64,000 nucleotides of DNA from an uncultured Enhydrobacter sp. GTDB taxonomy: Bacteria > Pseudomonadota > Gammaproteobacteria > Pseudomonadales > Moraxellaceae. Position numbers and translations under genes: made by a program. The notes beneath the pieces were generated by a model that was not told the origin of the DNA, made no database searches, and was given only the letters and a program-made list of their open reading frames with translations. Position 1 is the first letter of the stretch, and each line of letters opens with the position of its first letter. Shown here piece after piece: positions 46,545-55,510 of the stretch. The stretch spans positions 248,001 to 312,000 of the forward strand of contig CAMIOS010000001.1 in the NCBI GenBank assembly GCA_946222995.1, written 5' to 3'.

Positions 46545-46714
46545 AGAACCTGTTCACCATATACCACGCTAAATATCGCTTATGGTAAAAATCACGCAAC
46601 AAATGGCTTTTGTATCGAAATTTTAACCTAAAGTTTGCCCATTTAGAGTACGCTTAGAATAGTACCCTTATAAAATAGTACGTTGATAAACGTGATATGG
46701 TGAATACAGGTTCT
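46545..46714. mobile_element. 170-bp element with imperfect terminal inverted repeats (MITE-like)
   Basis: The left end AGAACCTGTTCACCATAT and the right end, read in reverse, AGAACCTGTATTCACCATAT agree apart from a two-base gap, and CACG pairs again beyond. Both ends are flanked by TA. No coding frame is present inside. Size, ends and TA flanks fit a miniature inverted-repeat element. TA is its own complement, so the target duplication cannot be told from the repeat. It sits between the DyP start and the stop of the 189-residue gene. Confidence 0.55.
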
Positions 46715-46722
46715 TAGGCGGC

Positions 46723-47292
46723 TTATTGGGCTTGTTCAATGGCTTTATTGATGCCACGCACGATTTTGTCATTACGCGCAATATCACGAACTGTCAGATG
46801 AGGTACACCCACATACCAACCGGAAGCGGTAACTTGATGGTCAAGGATGAATTGCTTGACAGTCGGGTCTTTAATCCCAGGCCAACCCTCTACATTGCCA
46901 AAAATCAAGTCCATGAGTTCTGGAATTTTGGTAGCAAAGTCGTTAATGTAAGCATCCCAATCGCCATCATAGGCGGTACAAAACAGGAGCTTGGTGTCAT
47001 TGTCTAAAAACACAAACCGCGAATCATGCAAGGTGCCTACATTGGCCACCCCTGCAAGATTGCCTTTGGTAATTTCCAAAATTCGCTTGATACGAGCTGC
47101 TCCATCTTTGGTTATGGGGGCGATGGCGGTGAGTTCAGACACTTTGCCTGATTTTAAGCCCTTTTCACCGGCGCTGGTAACAGAATGGTCATAGCCATCA
47201 TTACCACCCTCTTTTAGGTTTGCCATGAGCATTTGAGCTTTTAAAGCCACATCATCTAATAAAGAAAGTTTTTCGTTGTTTGTCGTGGTCAT
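46723..47292 (-). CDS. 189-residue protein next to the DyP/catalase genes
   Basis: I cannot name this family. The protein is soluble and contains VGTLHDSRFVFLDNDTKLLF followed by AYDGDWDAYINDF (about residues 83-120) and a Trp-containing GNVEGWPGIKDP. From memory, this kind of segment occurs in proteins that accompany haem peroxidases and may adopt a ferredoxin-like alpha/beta barrel; that is not verified. The gene is upstream of the DyP gene on the same strand, with the inverted-repeat element between them, and may once have led the same operon. Confidence 0.6.
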   Translation of the reverse strand: MTTTNNEKLSLLDDVALKAQMLMANLKEGGNDGYDHSVTSAGEKGLKSGKVSELTAIAPITKDGAARIKRILEITKGNLAGVANVGTLHDSRFVFLDNDTKLLFCTAYDGDWDAYINDFATKIPELMDLIFGNVEGWPGIKDPTVKQFILDHQVTASGWYVGVPHLTVRDIARNDKIVRGINKAIEQAQ

Positions 47293-47512
47293 CTTCTATT
47301 GCCCTTAATAGTTGATTATGAGTGTGTTATAAATTGTTTATCTAAACCCTAGATTATTAAAAGTTATGATAAAGTTTAGATACCACAATTATAGTAATAT
47401 TTTTTTGTTAGGAAATAGCGAACTAACCTTAATAATTAAAATTTTACATAAACTGCTTAATTAGTAATTAATATGTAACATCCTTTTTTAATACAAATAG
47501 TGGATTTAGAAT

Positions 47513-48298
47513 TTATCCAATTTTTTCAACACTAACTTGCATGCCTTTTAATTCAAAAGGTGCAAAAAATGTCGCAAAGGCGACATCAGCTGCATCACGT
47601 CCATAGCCTAAAATCACCCGCCCCCCTTTTGGCATTGCCTGTGTTGGATCAAATGTGTACCACCGATTACCAATAAATACTTCATACCACGCATGTAAAT
47701 CCATTGGTCTTAGCTGATATAGGTAGCCAACTACCATACGAGCGGGCATATCCAAGGCTCGTGTCAAGCTGATACCTAAGTGCGCAAAATCTCGACATAC
47801 GCCTTTTTTTTGTTGCCAAGTGTCGAGGGCTGTCGTATCTGAAGTACTGCTACCATACTCATAGGTAAAATTTTGATAAATATAGTCACAAATTGCTGCT
47901 GCTTGATCATAACCGGTCGTAAAATTATCGGTGATAACGTTTGCTTCTTGTCGTAAAAACTCCGGTAAACAGTAGCGGCTTGGTAATAGATACATCAAAG
48001 TGTCTGATGGTAGTTGCTCAATGGGCGTTCTTTGTGCACCTTGTGCAACGTCTATTGTCTCGCTTGTACTGACATCCACCGTTAAACTGACAGAGCTTTT
48101 ACCGACTGGAAATACGATACGGTCACATAAATTCCCAAAACTGTCGGTATACTCTATCATAGGCACTTGTGGCGTGAGTTGTAAGCTTTCTTGAATAACT
48201 TTCTGGGCTAATCCAGATTGGGGTCGCAACAAAAATATTGCAGGGGTAGGCTGTGAGAAGTAATAATCAAGTTGGCAAGTGGCTCGTAAGGTAATCAT
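47513..48298 (-). CDS. transglutaminase-like protein, divergent arm of the Anbu locus
   Basis: The 261-residue protein has the transglutaminase-like core: Cys in KGVCRDFAHLGISLTRAL (Cys near residue 168), a His in DLHAWYEVFIGNRWYTFDPT and the Asp in TFDPT. The N-terminal part is a beta region. Such proteins are regular members of Anbu-type loci and may be cysteine proteases or amide transferases; the substrate is unknown. It is divergent from the ATP-grasp gene across 290 bases. Confidence 0.85.
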   Translation of the reverse strand: MITLRATCQLDYYFSQPTPAIFLLRPQSGLAQKVIQESLQLTPQVPMIEYTDSFGNLCDRIVFPVGKSSVSLTVDVSTSETIDVAQGAQRTPIEQLPSDTLMYLLPSRYCLPEFLRQEANVITDNFTTGYDQAAAICDYIYQNFTYEYGSSTSDTTALDTWQQKKGVCRDFAHLGISLTRALDMPARMVVGYLYQLRPMDLHAWYEVFIGNRWYTFDPTQAMPKGGRVILGYGRDAADVAFATFFAPFELKGMQVSVEKIG

Positions 48299-48588
48299 AG
48301 AATCTGCTAGTATTTAAAGAAAATTTAATTATAAGTGCTCAAAACAGTAATTGCATTAACAACACGAATTAAAAATATAAAATTGAAAGGTTTTCACTAA
48401 ATTGCATCAAAACCACTTTTTTGGTGCAATCAATAGGCAGTGATAGAGAATACCTATAAAGTACAACCAGTAATTTTGTCATTTTTTTGGCATAAATTTT
48501 GATAGACACAAATGGGGAATAAGGTTGATTTTTTTATTCAGTAAGCTACCGCTTTCAACCAATATAAGATTTTAATAAGGAAAATACT

Positions 48589-50724
48589 ATGCCAATTGCT
48601 AAAGCCTTTGATGAATTACAGTTCAATGATGGAACGTATCGAGACAGTGCTCAACAAGTCGGCGATTGGTTAATGAGTAAGAATTCTGATGAATTAACCA
48701 GTTTAAATAACCAAGCGTCTGATATTTTTTATCGTCGTGGCGTGACATTCACCGTGTATAGCGATGCTAATAACATTGAACGTATGATTCCGTTTGATAT
48801 TATCCCTCGGGTGATCGATTTTAGTGAATGGCAAACCATCGAACGTGGCTGTCAACAGCGAATTTTGGCACTTAACCAATTTCTCGACGATATTTATCAC
48901 GAGCAAGCCATTGTTAAAGATGGCATTATTTCAGCTGATTTCGTATTCAAAAACAGTGGCTATGAGCCGTGGATGCTTGGTATCAAGCTTGATAAACCCG
49001 TCTATGCGCATATCAGTGGTATTGATTTGATTCGAGACCAGCATGGGCAATATTGTGTGCTAGAAGATAATTTACGTACCCCGTCTGGTGTGTCATATAT
49101 GCTAGAAAGCCGGAACGTGTCACAAACTTTATTAAGTAAACTGTATCAATCACAAAATGTTCTGCCTGTCGCGGATTATCCTCAGCGACTTAAAGCATGC
49201 CTAACGAGTACCACCAACAAATATGATCCCCAAATTGTGGTGCTAACCCCAGGTCGATTCAATTCAGCTTATTATGAACATGCCTTTTTGGCTCGTGAAA
49301 TGAAAGTCCCGTTAGTGCATGGGTATGATCTAATCGTTGAAAATAACAATGTCTATATTCAAGGTGTGCGTGGTAAAGTACAAGTGGATGTGATTTATCG
49401 GCGGATTGACGACCCTTTTTTGGATCCGTTGGCGTTTTTGCCCGACTCTATTTTGGGCGTGTCAGGCTTGATGAGTGCTTACCGAGCGGGCAATGTGGTC
49501 ATTACCAATGCACCCGGAACCGGCATTGCCGATGATAAAAGTCTGTACCCCTACGTACCAAAAATGATTGAATATTATTTAGGGGAAAAACCGATTTTAC
49601 CCAACGTCCCGACTTATCAATGTGGCAATGACGATGAGCTTAGTTATGTACTTGATAACATGAAAGACTTAGTTATCAAAGAAACCCAAGGCTCTGGCGG
49701 TTATGGTATGCTGATAGGACCAACATCAACCCAGCAGCAAATTGAGGATTATCGCAAACGCTTGCTTGATAATCCCGCAGGTTTTATAGCGCAACCAACG
49801 ATTAGCCTATCCACCAATCCGACTGCAGTTGCCAATGGCGTTGCCCCAAGGCATATTGACCTACGTCCATTTGTATTGACTCATGGCAATGGCACAGTGG
49901 ATATTGTGCCAGGGGGACTGACCCGTGTCGCAATGACGGAAGGTTCACTGGTAGTCAATTCCTCCCAAGGTGGTGGGGTTAAAGACACCTGGGTGGTTGA
50001 TACCAACCAGCATTCGCTACAATATTCCAGTGTCATAACAACATCGAACACCAAACGTGAAAGCCAAGCATCAACTTTATTGGCGAGTGAAAATATTAAT
50101 AATACTCGGCTAATTTTACTTTTATCAACAGCGAGTAACTTGGTGTGGCTGGGTCGTTACAGCGAACGCCTGCGTCACTATGAAAAAATCTTAACCGATT
50201 TAACCAATGATCACCTATCCCAAGCTGACATTATTCATATTGTGCAGCGCCTAGGCTTACCTGCCAATCAAGATGCTGATCACTTGTTTACTTACTTAAC
50301 CGATCAAAAAATACCTGAAACGATTGGATTTATCGAGCAAAATGTCCAAGACGTCAAAGGCGTGCTAGGTAAAGACACTGCCGAGTTGTATAACTTGATT
50401 AAACGTCTTGCCAATACAGGCGCATATCGTGCTGCAAGTCTACAACTCTATGCCTGCAATGCAGCCATGCAACAAGAAAATCCGATAGTTGTCACTTTCT
50501 GGCAGCTTGGACAATGTTTTGAATCACTCGATTGTGACATATTAATGCAACAACCTTGTGTGGATTGTGTACAAAGACTTAAAGACATTGTGGATAAACT
50601 GCCTGAAAATACCCGTTGGCGAGAACTTGACCGCTTGCTCAATCAATTTTCAAAATCAAACAACCCACAAGATTTTAACCATCTATCACAAGCCCTTAAC
50701 AAGATATTGCAACAAGGGGTTTAA
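48589..50724 (+). CDS. circularly permuted ATP-grasp protein fused to an alpha-E-like domain
   Basis: The first 480 residues carry the circularly permuted ATP-grasp type 2 motifs: VLEDNLRTPSGVSYMLESR near residue 160, VYRRIDDPFLDPLAF-like region near 280 (written here in short), VIKETQGSGGYGMLIGP near 365 and HIDLRPFVLTHG. The last 200 residues start with STASNLVWLGRYSERLRHYE, which resembles the alpha-E (DUF403) start, and are helical. In most Anbu loci these are two proteins; here they are one 711-residue chain and the alpha-E part is shorter than usual (about 200 against 300). An AAGGA site precedes the ATG. It likely makes an amide or peptide bond with ATP. Confidence 0.85.
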   Translation: MPIAKAFDELQFNDGTYRDSAQQVGDWLMSKNSDELTSLNNQASDIFYRRGVTFTVYSDANNIERMIPFDIIPRVIDFSEWQTIERGCQQRILALNQFLDDIYHEQAIVKDGIISADFVFKNSGYEPWMLGIKLDKPVYAHISGIDLIRDQHGQYCVLEDNLRTPSGVSYMLESRNVSQTLLSKLYQSQNVLPVADYPQRLKACLTSTTNKYDPQIVVLTPGRFNSAYYEHAFLAREMKVPLVHGYDLIVENNNVYIQGVRGKVQVDVIYRRIDDPFLDPLAFLPDSILGVSGLMSAYRAGNVVITNAPGTGIADDKSLYPYVPKMIEYYLGEKPILPNVPTYQCGNDDELSYVLDNMKDLVIKETQGSGGYGMLIGPTSTQQQIEDYRKRLLDNPAGFIAQPTISLSTNPTAVANGVAPRHIDLRPFVLTHGNGTVDIVPGGLTRVAMTEGSLVVNSSQGGGVKDTWVVDTNQHSLQYSSVITTSNTKRESQASTLLASENINNTRLILLLSTASNLVWLGRYSERLRHYEKILTDLTNDHLSQADIIHIVQRLGLPANQDADHLFTYLTDQKIPETIGFIEQNVQDVKGVLGKDTAELYNLIKRLANTGAYRAASLQLYACNAAMQQENPIVVTFWQLGQCFESLDCDILMQQPCVDCVQRLKDIVDKLPENTRWRELDRLLNQFSKSNNPQDFNHLSQALNKILQQGV

Positions 50725-50783
50725 TCCCAATCACATAAAATAAGAAAATAGTGAAACGACAGTGAGACAACAGTGAGACAAAC

Positions 50784-51605
50784 ATGCGATTACTAATTAG
50801 CCATCAAACTAACTATTTTTATGAAGATTTAGCCTTGCGAAGTGTGCAATATATCCGGATGACACCCATGCAGTTGCCGCACCAGACGATTCATCGCTGG
50901 CAAGTCATGCTACCTAAAGTGGCTGAGATGCAAACCGATGGTTTTGGCAATCAATGGCTGACATTAAGTCGTCATGAACCCCATAATAACTTACAGATTC
51001 AAGCATTCGGGGAAGTAGAAATCAACGCGGATACCTTGTTTATCCCCGATAACGAGCAAGTGCCTTACCAATTATTTGCAGTACCCACCAAGCTCACCCA
51101 ATGTTCCGAGCCAATGCGAGACTTTGCAAAACCATATTGTGAGCAATTTTTATCCAGTCAAAACATTGATGAACAGTTAACTCATTTAAAAGAACTGGCA
51201 CAAGAATTATTAAAAAAAATGCCCTATACCAAAGGTGTAACCCGTGTCAGTACTACCGCCGAGCAAGCGTTTGAGATGGGCGCAGGGGTTTGCCAAGATC
51301 ATACCCATGTGTTTTTAGCGATTTTACGGGACAAGGGCATTGCAGTGCGTTATGTCTCAGGCTATCTTTACGATCAAAGTCATTCGCAAATGGCAAGTCA
51401 CGCCTGGGCAGAAGTATGGCTAGCGGGCAATTGGTATACCTTTGATATTTCAAATCAGCACTTTACCCCTAATGCCCATGTGTATGTGGCTATCGGGCGT
51501 GATTATGCCGATGCTGCCCCTGTGCGAGGCGTTCGCACCGGCGGTGGCAACGAGCGTCTTAATAGCCAAGTGATGGTTACCACCGCATTGCAGCAACAAC
51601 AGTAA
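50784..51605 (+). CDS. transglutaminase-like protein of the Anbu operon
   Basis: The 273-residue protein has the bacterial transglutaminase-like N-terminal domain (RLLISHQTNYFYEDLALRSV) and the catalytic core GAGVCQDHTHVFLAIL (Cys about residue 170), MASHAWAEVWLAG with the His, and TFDISNQ with the Asp. It is 59 bases after the ATP-grasp gene and 33 bases before the Anbu gene on the same strand. It differs in sequence from the divergent copy at 47513-48298, so the locus has two such enzymes. Confidence 0.88.
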   Translation: MRLLISHQTNYFYEDLALRSVQYIRMTPMQLPHQTIHRWQVMLPKVAEMQTDGFGNQWLTLSRHEPHNNLQIQAFGEVEINADTLFIPDNEQVPYQLFAVPTKLTQCSEPMRDFAKPYCEQFLSSQNIDEQLTHLKELAQELLKKMPYTKGVTRVSTTAEQAFEMGAGVCQDHTHVFLAILRDKGIAVRYVSGYLYDQSHSQMASHAWAEVWLAGNWYTFDISNQHFTPNAHVYVAIGRDYADAAPVRGVRTGGGNERLNSQVMVTTALQQQQ

Positions 51606-51638
51606 ACCGTGTAACGACCAATGTAAAAGAGGGAAAAT

Positions 51639-52376
51639 ATGACTTATTGTGTGGGTATTTTACTCAAAGACGGAATGATATTTGCGAGCGACACCCGCAC
51701 CAATGCGGGTGTTGATCAGATTGCAGTGTTTCGCAAAATGTACCAATACGGTATCGAAGGTGAACGTTTTTTGGTACTGCAGACTGCCGGTAATCTTGCC
51801 ACATCGCAAGCGGTATTTAGTAGGCTTGAAAATGGGATTAAGCTTGCCCAAGAACGCAACCTGCATACGGTGCCCACACTGTATGATGCGGCACAATTAA
51901 TTGGCGAATGTCTACGTGAAGTCACAGTTCATGCCCAAACCATAGCCCAAGGCAGCAGTACAAATTTCAAAAGTAGTTTTATATTAGGCGGGCAAATTAA
52001 AGGGCATGATAGCGAGATTTACTTTATTTATCCAGAAGGCAATTGCATCCGTGCAACCACAGACACGCCATTTTTTCAGCTTGGTGAGAGCAAATACGGC
52101 AAACCCATCCTTGACCGTTCATTGACTTATGAATCGTCTTTACAATCTGCATTACGTGCGATTTTAATTTCTTTTGATTCAACCATTCGCTCGAATTTAT
52201 CGGTCGGCTTGCCAATTGACATCATGGTGTATCACAATCATACCCTTGAAAAACCACAAGGCTTTCGGATCACTGAGCATGATGAGTACTTCACCAAAAT
52301 TCGACAGCATTGGTCAGATGGACTCAAAAAAATTCTAACCGAGCTAGATGAATCGCCTGAAAACTATTGGCTATAA
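51639..52376 (+). CDS. Anbu-type proteasome-like peptidase
   Basis: Anbu is the bacterial ancestral beta-subunit relative of 20S proteasome and HslV. The 245-residue protein begins MTYCVGILLKDGMIFASDTR, so Thr2 becomes the N-terminal nucleophile after Met removal, and the following TNAGVDQIAVFRKMYQY is characteristic. It is predicted to form an open or spiral assembly of N-terminal-nucleophile subunits, and its substrates are unknown. It closes the plus-strand operon ATP-grasp/alpha-E, transglutaminase, Anbu, which is the known genomic company of this family. A GAGGG ribosome-binding site precedes the ATG. Confidence 0.93.
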   Translation: MTYCVGILLKDGMIFASDTRTNAGVDQIAVFRKMYQYGIEGERFLVLQTAGNLATSQAVFSRLENGIKLAQERNLHTVPTLYDAAQLIGECLREVTVHAQTIAQGSSTNFKSSFILGGQIKGHDSEIYFIYPEGNCIRATTDTPFFQLGESKYGKPILDRSLTYESSLQSALRAILISFDSTIRSNLSVGLPIDIMVYHNHTLEKPQGFRITEHDEYFTKIRQHWSDGLKKILTELDESPENYWL

Positions 52377-53097
52377 CTTTTGTCTTTGTATGCTATTAGA
52401 GAATGACATGCAGTTTAAAGTCATAAAACCAACCCATATTATTCATGTCTTACTGTGCAGTGTCAGTAAATATTTTTGTGGCGTTTGATGCGGTGGTTAT
52501 CAAATTCGGTTAGACTGTTTGAATTAAGATAGCTAATGACTATACAGTTGACTAGCATTAAAAATTTTATCCGAATTATACGGCATTGGAGTAATTATTT
52601 TAGTTATCAATAATAGCTTAAACAGTGAAATTGTTATTCCTACCAAACATAAAATCAATATTGATTAATAATCTGCAAATCGTATATGATAAAAAAATTA
52701 TTTGAAAAATTTTTTAAATATTTATTAATTTATTTTTATATGACCAAAATTTTTAAAAAAATTGGTATGGATAAGTTTAGATAAATTAAAAAAAGATATC
52801 TTAATAAATTGTATCTAACATTAGATATTTTGTATAAAAACCGTCCTCTAGCCAAAAACTTTCTTCCTAATAAATCACATCATGTTAAAATTATCGTGTA
52901 AAAAAAAGTTAAATTTAGCAAGTTTTATGTACCAAGTTTTGTTAAATTTAGTAACTTTTTATCCCTTGATTTTGCTACGTAAACCTTTTAAGGTAGCAGT
53001 CCTAAGTTTTTAGAACGTGATAATTATTGAACTTTGCTGTAAGTTGTGGCTTACGCTTTTAGTTTATCATGTCAGCGATTAAGACAGAGAGTCGGTA
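52377..53097. other. 720-base AT-rich gap without a recognised gene
   Basis: No convincing coding frame or RNA gene was seen on either strand. The middle part (52680-52840) is very AT-rich with A and T tracts. GTTAAATTTAG repeats lie at 52908-52959. The gap probably holds the 3' end region of the Anbu operon and the control region of pbpG. Confidence 0.5.
52908..52959. repeat. 19-base direct repeat, 33 bases apart, upstream of pbpG
   Basis: GTTAAATTTAGCAAGTTTT (52908-52926) and GTTAAATTTAGTAACTTTT (52941-52959) agree at 17 of 19 bases. The 33-base spacing is about three helical turns, so they could be two binding sites for one regulator on the same face. They lie about 140 bases before the pbpG start. 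Confidence 0.5.
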
Positions 53098-54123
53098 ATG
53101 AAAGCATTGATTAAACGTACATTTTTAACAGCGATGATTGCATTGGTCGGGGTCAACGCCAATGCTGATTTGACCATACAATCGGGTAGTCAATCCAAAA
53201 TCAGTTGGGGCGGTGCAGATAGCTTGTCCAAAGCCAAAGCCATTATGTACACTGCCCCAAGCAATACTATTCAAGCCGTACCTGCCAATCCATCTTGGAG
53301 CGAAGAAGACGATTATTACAACCCTAACTGGTCTGTGGATAATACTCGCCGTGGTACGGGCTCGTATTATGCCGATTCAAAAGGCGCATTGGTAATTGAT
53401 GCATTAAGTGGACAAGTAATATATGAAAAAAATGCCGATGTGCCTCGTCCGATTGCCTCGATCAGTAAACTGATGACTGCTGTGGTGGTAGCAGAATCGG
53501 GGGCAAATATGAATGATGTGCTTACCGTTAGCTCGCTTGACTTTAAGACCCCAAAAAAATCAGGCAGTGACCGTCTAAAAGTGGGTGATCAGTTAAACCG
53601 TGCTGAAATGTTACTCATGATGCTGATGAAGTCTGAAAATCCTGCGGCCAAAGCATTAGCCCGTACCGACCCAATGGGTTATGATGCCTTTATAGCTAAA
53701 ATGAACAGTAAAGCCCGTGAATTGGGCATGACTCATACCCAGTATTATGACCCATCGGGGCTAGATGCGCGCAATGTCGCCTCACCTCGCGATATTGCCA
53801 CGTTGGCTCGCTATGCCCTTAAACAAAGCATTATCACCCAATTTAGTACCACACCCAATCGAGATTTTAGCATTAATAATATCAATTCTGGTTTTCGTAA
53901 TATCGCTGCTCACAGTACTAATTATATGGTGCGAAATGGGTTGTATAATCTAGGACTGTCTAAAACAGGCTACATACGTGAAGCAGGTAATTGTGTGGTA
54001 TTTGAGACCAATGTAGGGAATCGTCCTGCAATTGTGGTGCTATTAGGCGCAGATGACTCAAAAACTCGCTGGAATGATGCTGAAAATATCATTGCTAATT
54101 TAAGTATGCGTCGTTTTACCTAA
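53098..54123 (+). CDS. pbpG: D-alanyl-D-alanine endopeptidase (PBP7-like)
   Basis: PBP7 cleaves peptide cross-links of peptidoglycan in the periplasm. The 341-residue precursor has a signal peptide (LIKRTFLTAMIALVGVNANA, residues 4-23). The three penicillin-binding motifs are SISK at residues 121-124, SEN at 179-181 and KTG at 289-291. Between signal peptide and catalytic domain there is a poorly conserved stretch of about 75 residues. It ends at a strong terminator. Direct repeats upstream may be regulatory. Confidence 0.93.
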   Translation: MKALIKRTFLTAMIALVGVNANADLTIQSGSQSKISWGGADSLSKAKAIMYTAPSNTIQAVPANPSWSEEDDYYNPNWSVDNTRRGTGSYYADSKGALVIDALSGQVIYEKNADVPRPIASISKLMTAVVVAESGANMNDVLTVSSLDFKTPKKSGSDRLKVGDQLNRAEMLLMMLMKSENPAAKALARTDPMGYDAFIAKMNSKARELGMTHTQYYDPSGLDARNVASPRDIATLARYALKQSIITQFSTTPNRDFSINNINSGFRNIAAHSTNYMVRNGLYNLGLSKTGYIREAGNCVVFETNVGNRPAIVVLLGADDSKTRWNDAENIIANLSMRRFT

Positions 54124-54172
54124 TCTAGCAGTAACGCATTTAATAACAGCAAGTTATTAACCACAAAGTGTT

Positions 54173-54200
54173 AAAAAGCAAGGTTTTGACCTTGCTTTTT
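54173..54200. terminator. bidirectional terminator between pbpG and the DksA-like gene
   Basis: AAAAAGCAAGG and CCTTGCTTTTT make a perfect 11-base stem with a six-base loop between converging genes. Confidence 0.9.
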
Positions 54201-54227
54201 GTTTTTGCAAAACTTTATTAAAGCAAT

Positions 54228-54554
54228 CTATTGGGCATGTTTAATGCAAGTGGTGGCATAAGGCACAGCTTCGAGGCGCTCTGGTTCAATTTCTTCCCCA
54301 CTTACTATACAGATGCCATACGTTCCATTGTCGATACGTAACAATGCATTATTAACAAGCTCAAGATTTTGTTGGGCTTCTACTAACAAACTTTTTCGCA
54401 TATCGTTTTGCTCAGTGACTAAGGCTTGGTCTTCCCAATCTTCTGTCATATCAGTAGCAGGGTGACGCATATCATACTCGATTTTATCAATCCGTGTTTG
54501 GTATTCTTGTTTTAGGTCTTCTAGTCGCTGTTGGGCTTTTTTGGTATCAATCAT
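54228..54554 (-). CDS. TraR/DksA-family protein with degenerate zinc finger
   Basis: The 108-residue protein has a long N-terminal helical hairpin (residues 5-75, with MTEDWEDQALVTEQND at the tip) and the DksA-type C-terminal globule NGTYGICIVSGEEIEPERLEAVP-like region (written in part). Only two of the four zinc Cys are present (YGIC and TTCIKH); the others are Ser and His-like. DksA-type proteins enter the secondary channel of RNA polymerase. This short form is common in proteobacteria, but its effect on transcription is not known. It converges with pbpG. Confidence 0.83.
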   Translation of the reverse strand: MIDTKKAQQRLEDLKQEYQTRIDKIEYDMRHPATDMTEDWEDQALVTEQNDMRKSLLVEAQQNLELVNNALLRIDNGTYGICIVSGEEIEPERLEAVPYATTCIKHAQ

Positions 54555-54752
54555 AAGTATCCTTAGTTTGCAAATCGGTCATGTTACTATTAATAGCTAT
54601 GGTCATTCTGTAGTTCTCTACACACTCTTTCCGATTTAAAAATGGTGACTACTAGCTAAAAAGATATCCAATTATTCTTGCAACAACTGGACATTTTAAA
54701 AATTGAACAGTAAAACATCAATGGACAAAAGCTTATTTTTAGTAGTACGACT

Positions 54753-54962
54753 TTATTTTAGCGATTTGCCTTTTAACTCAATCAAATCCGAGCGATGAAC
54801 AATTCAGTCTAAAATCACATCTGCAATTGTTGTATCTTCAAAAAATCCATGCCATTTCTCGGTTGGGAACTGACTTATTATAAGTAATCTTCCAATTGTA
54901 AATTGTTTATCAACAATGTCAAGCAAAGCAGGAAAAAGACTTGCATCAATCCCACTACCGAA
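54753..54962 (-). pseudogene. 3' remnant of an IS21-type istB ATPase gene
   Basis: Read on the minus strand, the frame gives GSGIDASLFPALLDIVDKQF, SQFPTEKWHGFFEDTTIADV and, after an in-frame TGA at 54804-54806, IVHRSDLIELKGKSLK and stop. This is the C-terminal end of IstB, with the intact sequence expected to have Arg (CGA) at the TGA. No start, Walker motifs or istA are present. It points away from the IS701-like remnant that begins next to it, so two elements met here. Confidence 0.8.
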
Positions 54963-54967
54963 TTTAG

Positions 54968-55510
54968 GACAAAAACACTGATGACAAAAGCAAGCTTGAC
55001 CACTGAAAAGACATGCTCAAACATAGCATTAACCATAAAAAACTTCCCTTTAAAACCGTCCTAATAGACACATGGTACGCCACCAAAGACATCATGCTAT
55101 ACATTGATAGCCTAGAGCAAATCTCATACTGCCCTTTAAAATCCAACCGCAAAGTCGATGATTCAAAAGGCTTAAACCCCTACAAAGCGGTTATTGAATT
55201 ACACTTTACAGACCAAGAACAACAAAATGGCAAACGCATTAAAATTCACGGTTTTCCCAAAGATGACAAAGTGCAACTGTTTCGGGTAGCGGATAATGAC
55301 AACCGCACGGATTGGATAATCACTAATGATAACACTCAAGATTCGTCCGATGACACACGATTGGTGTGTGCCATTCGATGCAAGATTGAGCGGTTTCACC
55401 GTGACATTAAGCAATTAACAGGTATTGAGCGTAATCATATTTGTTGTGCGCTTCTGATTTGGGTTCGTTTTGCTAAACTTGCAAATCAGTTGAAAACAAC
55501 GATGTATTAA
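54968..55510 (+). pseudogene. IS701-like transposase remnant
   Basis: The main frame from 55013 contains LPFKTVLIDTWYATKDIMLY with one catalytic Asp and, near the end, KIERFHRDIKQLTGIE with the catalytic Glu. About ten residues usually found after TGIE (a Cys- and Arg-rich piece before RNHI) are missing, which is a small in-frame deletion. Upstream in the same frame DKNTDDKSKLDH and a TGA stop (55004-55006) precede it, so the N-terminal part is interrupted and the rest lost. The C-terminus is also cut short. It cannot make an active transposase. Confidence 0.8.
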
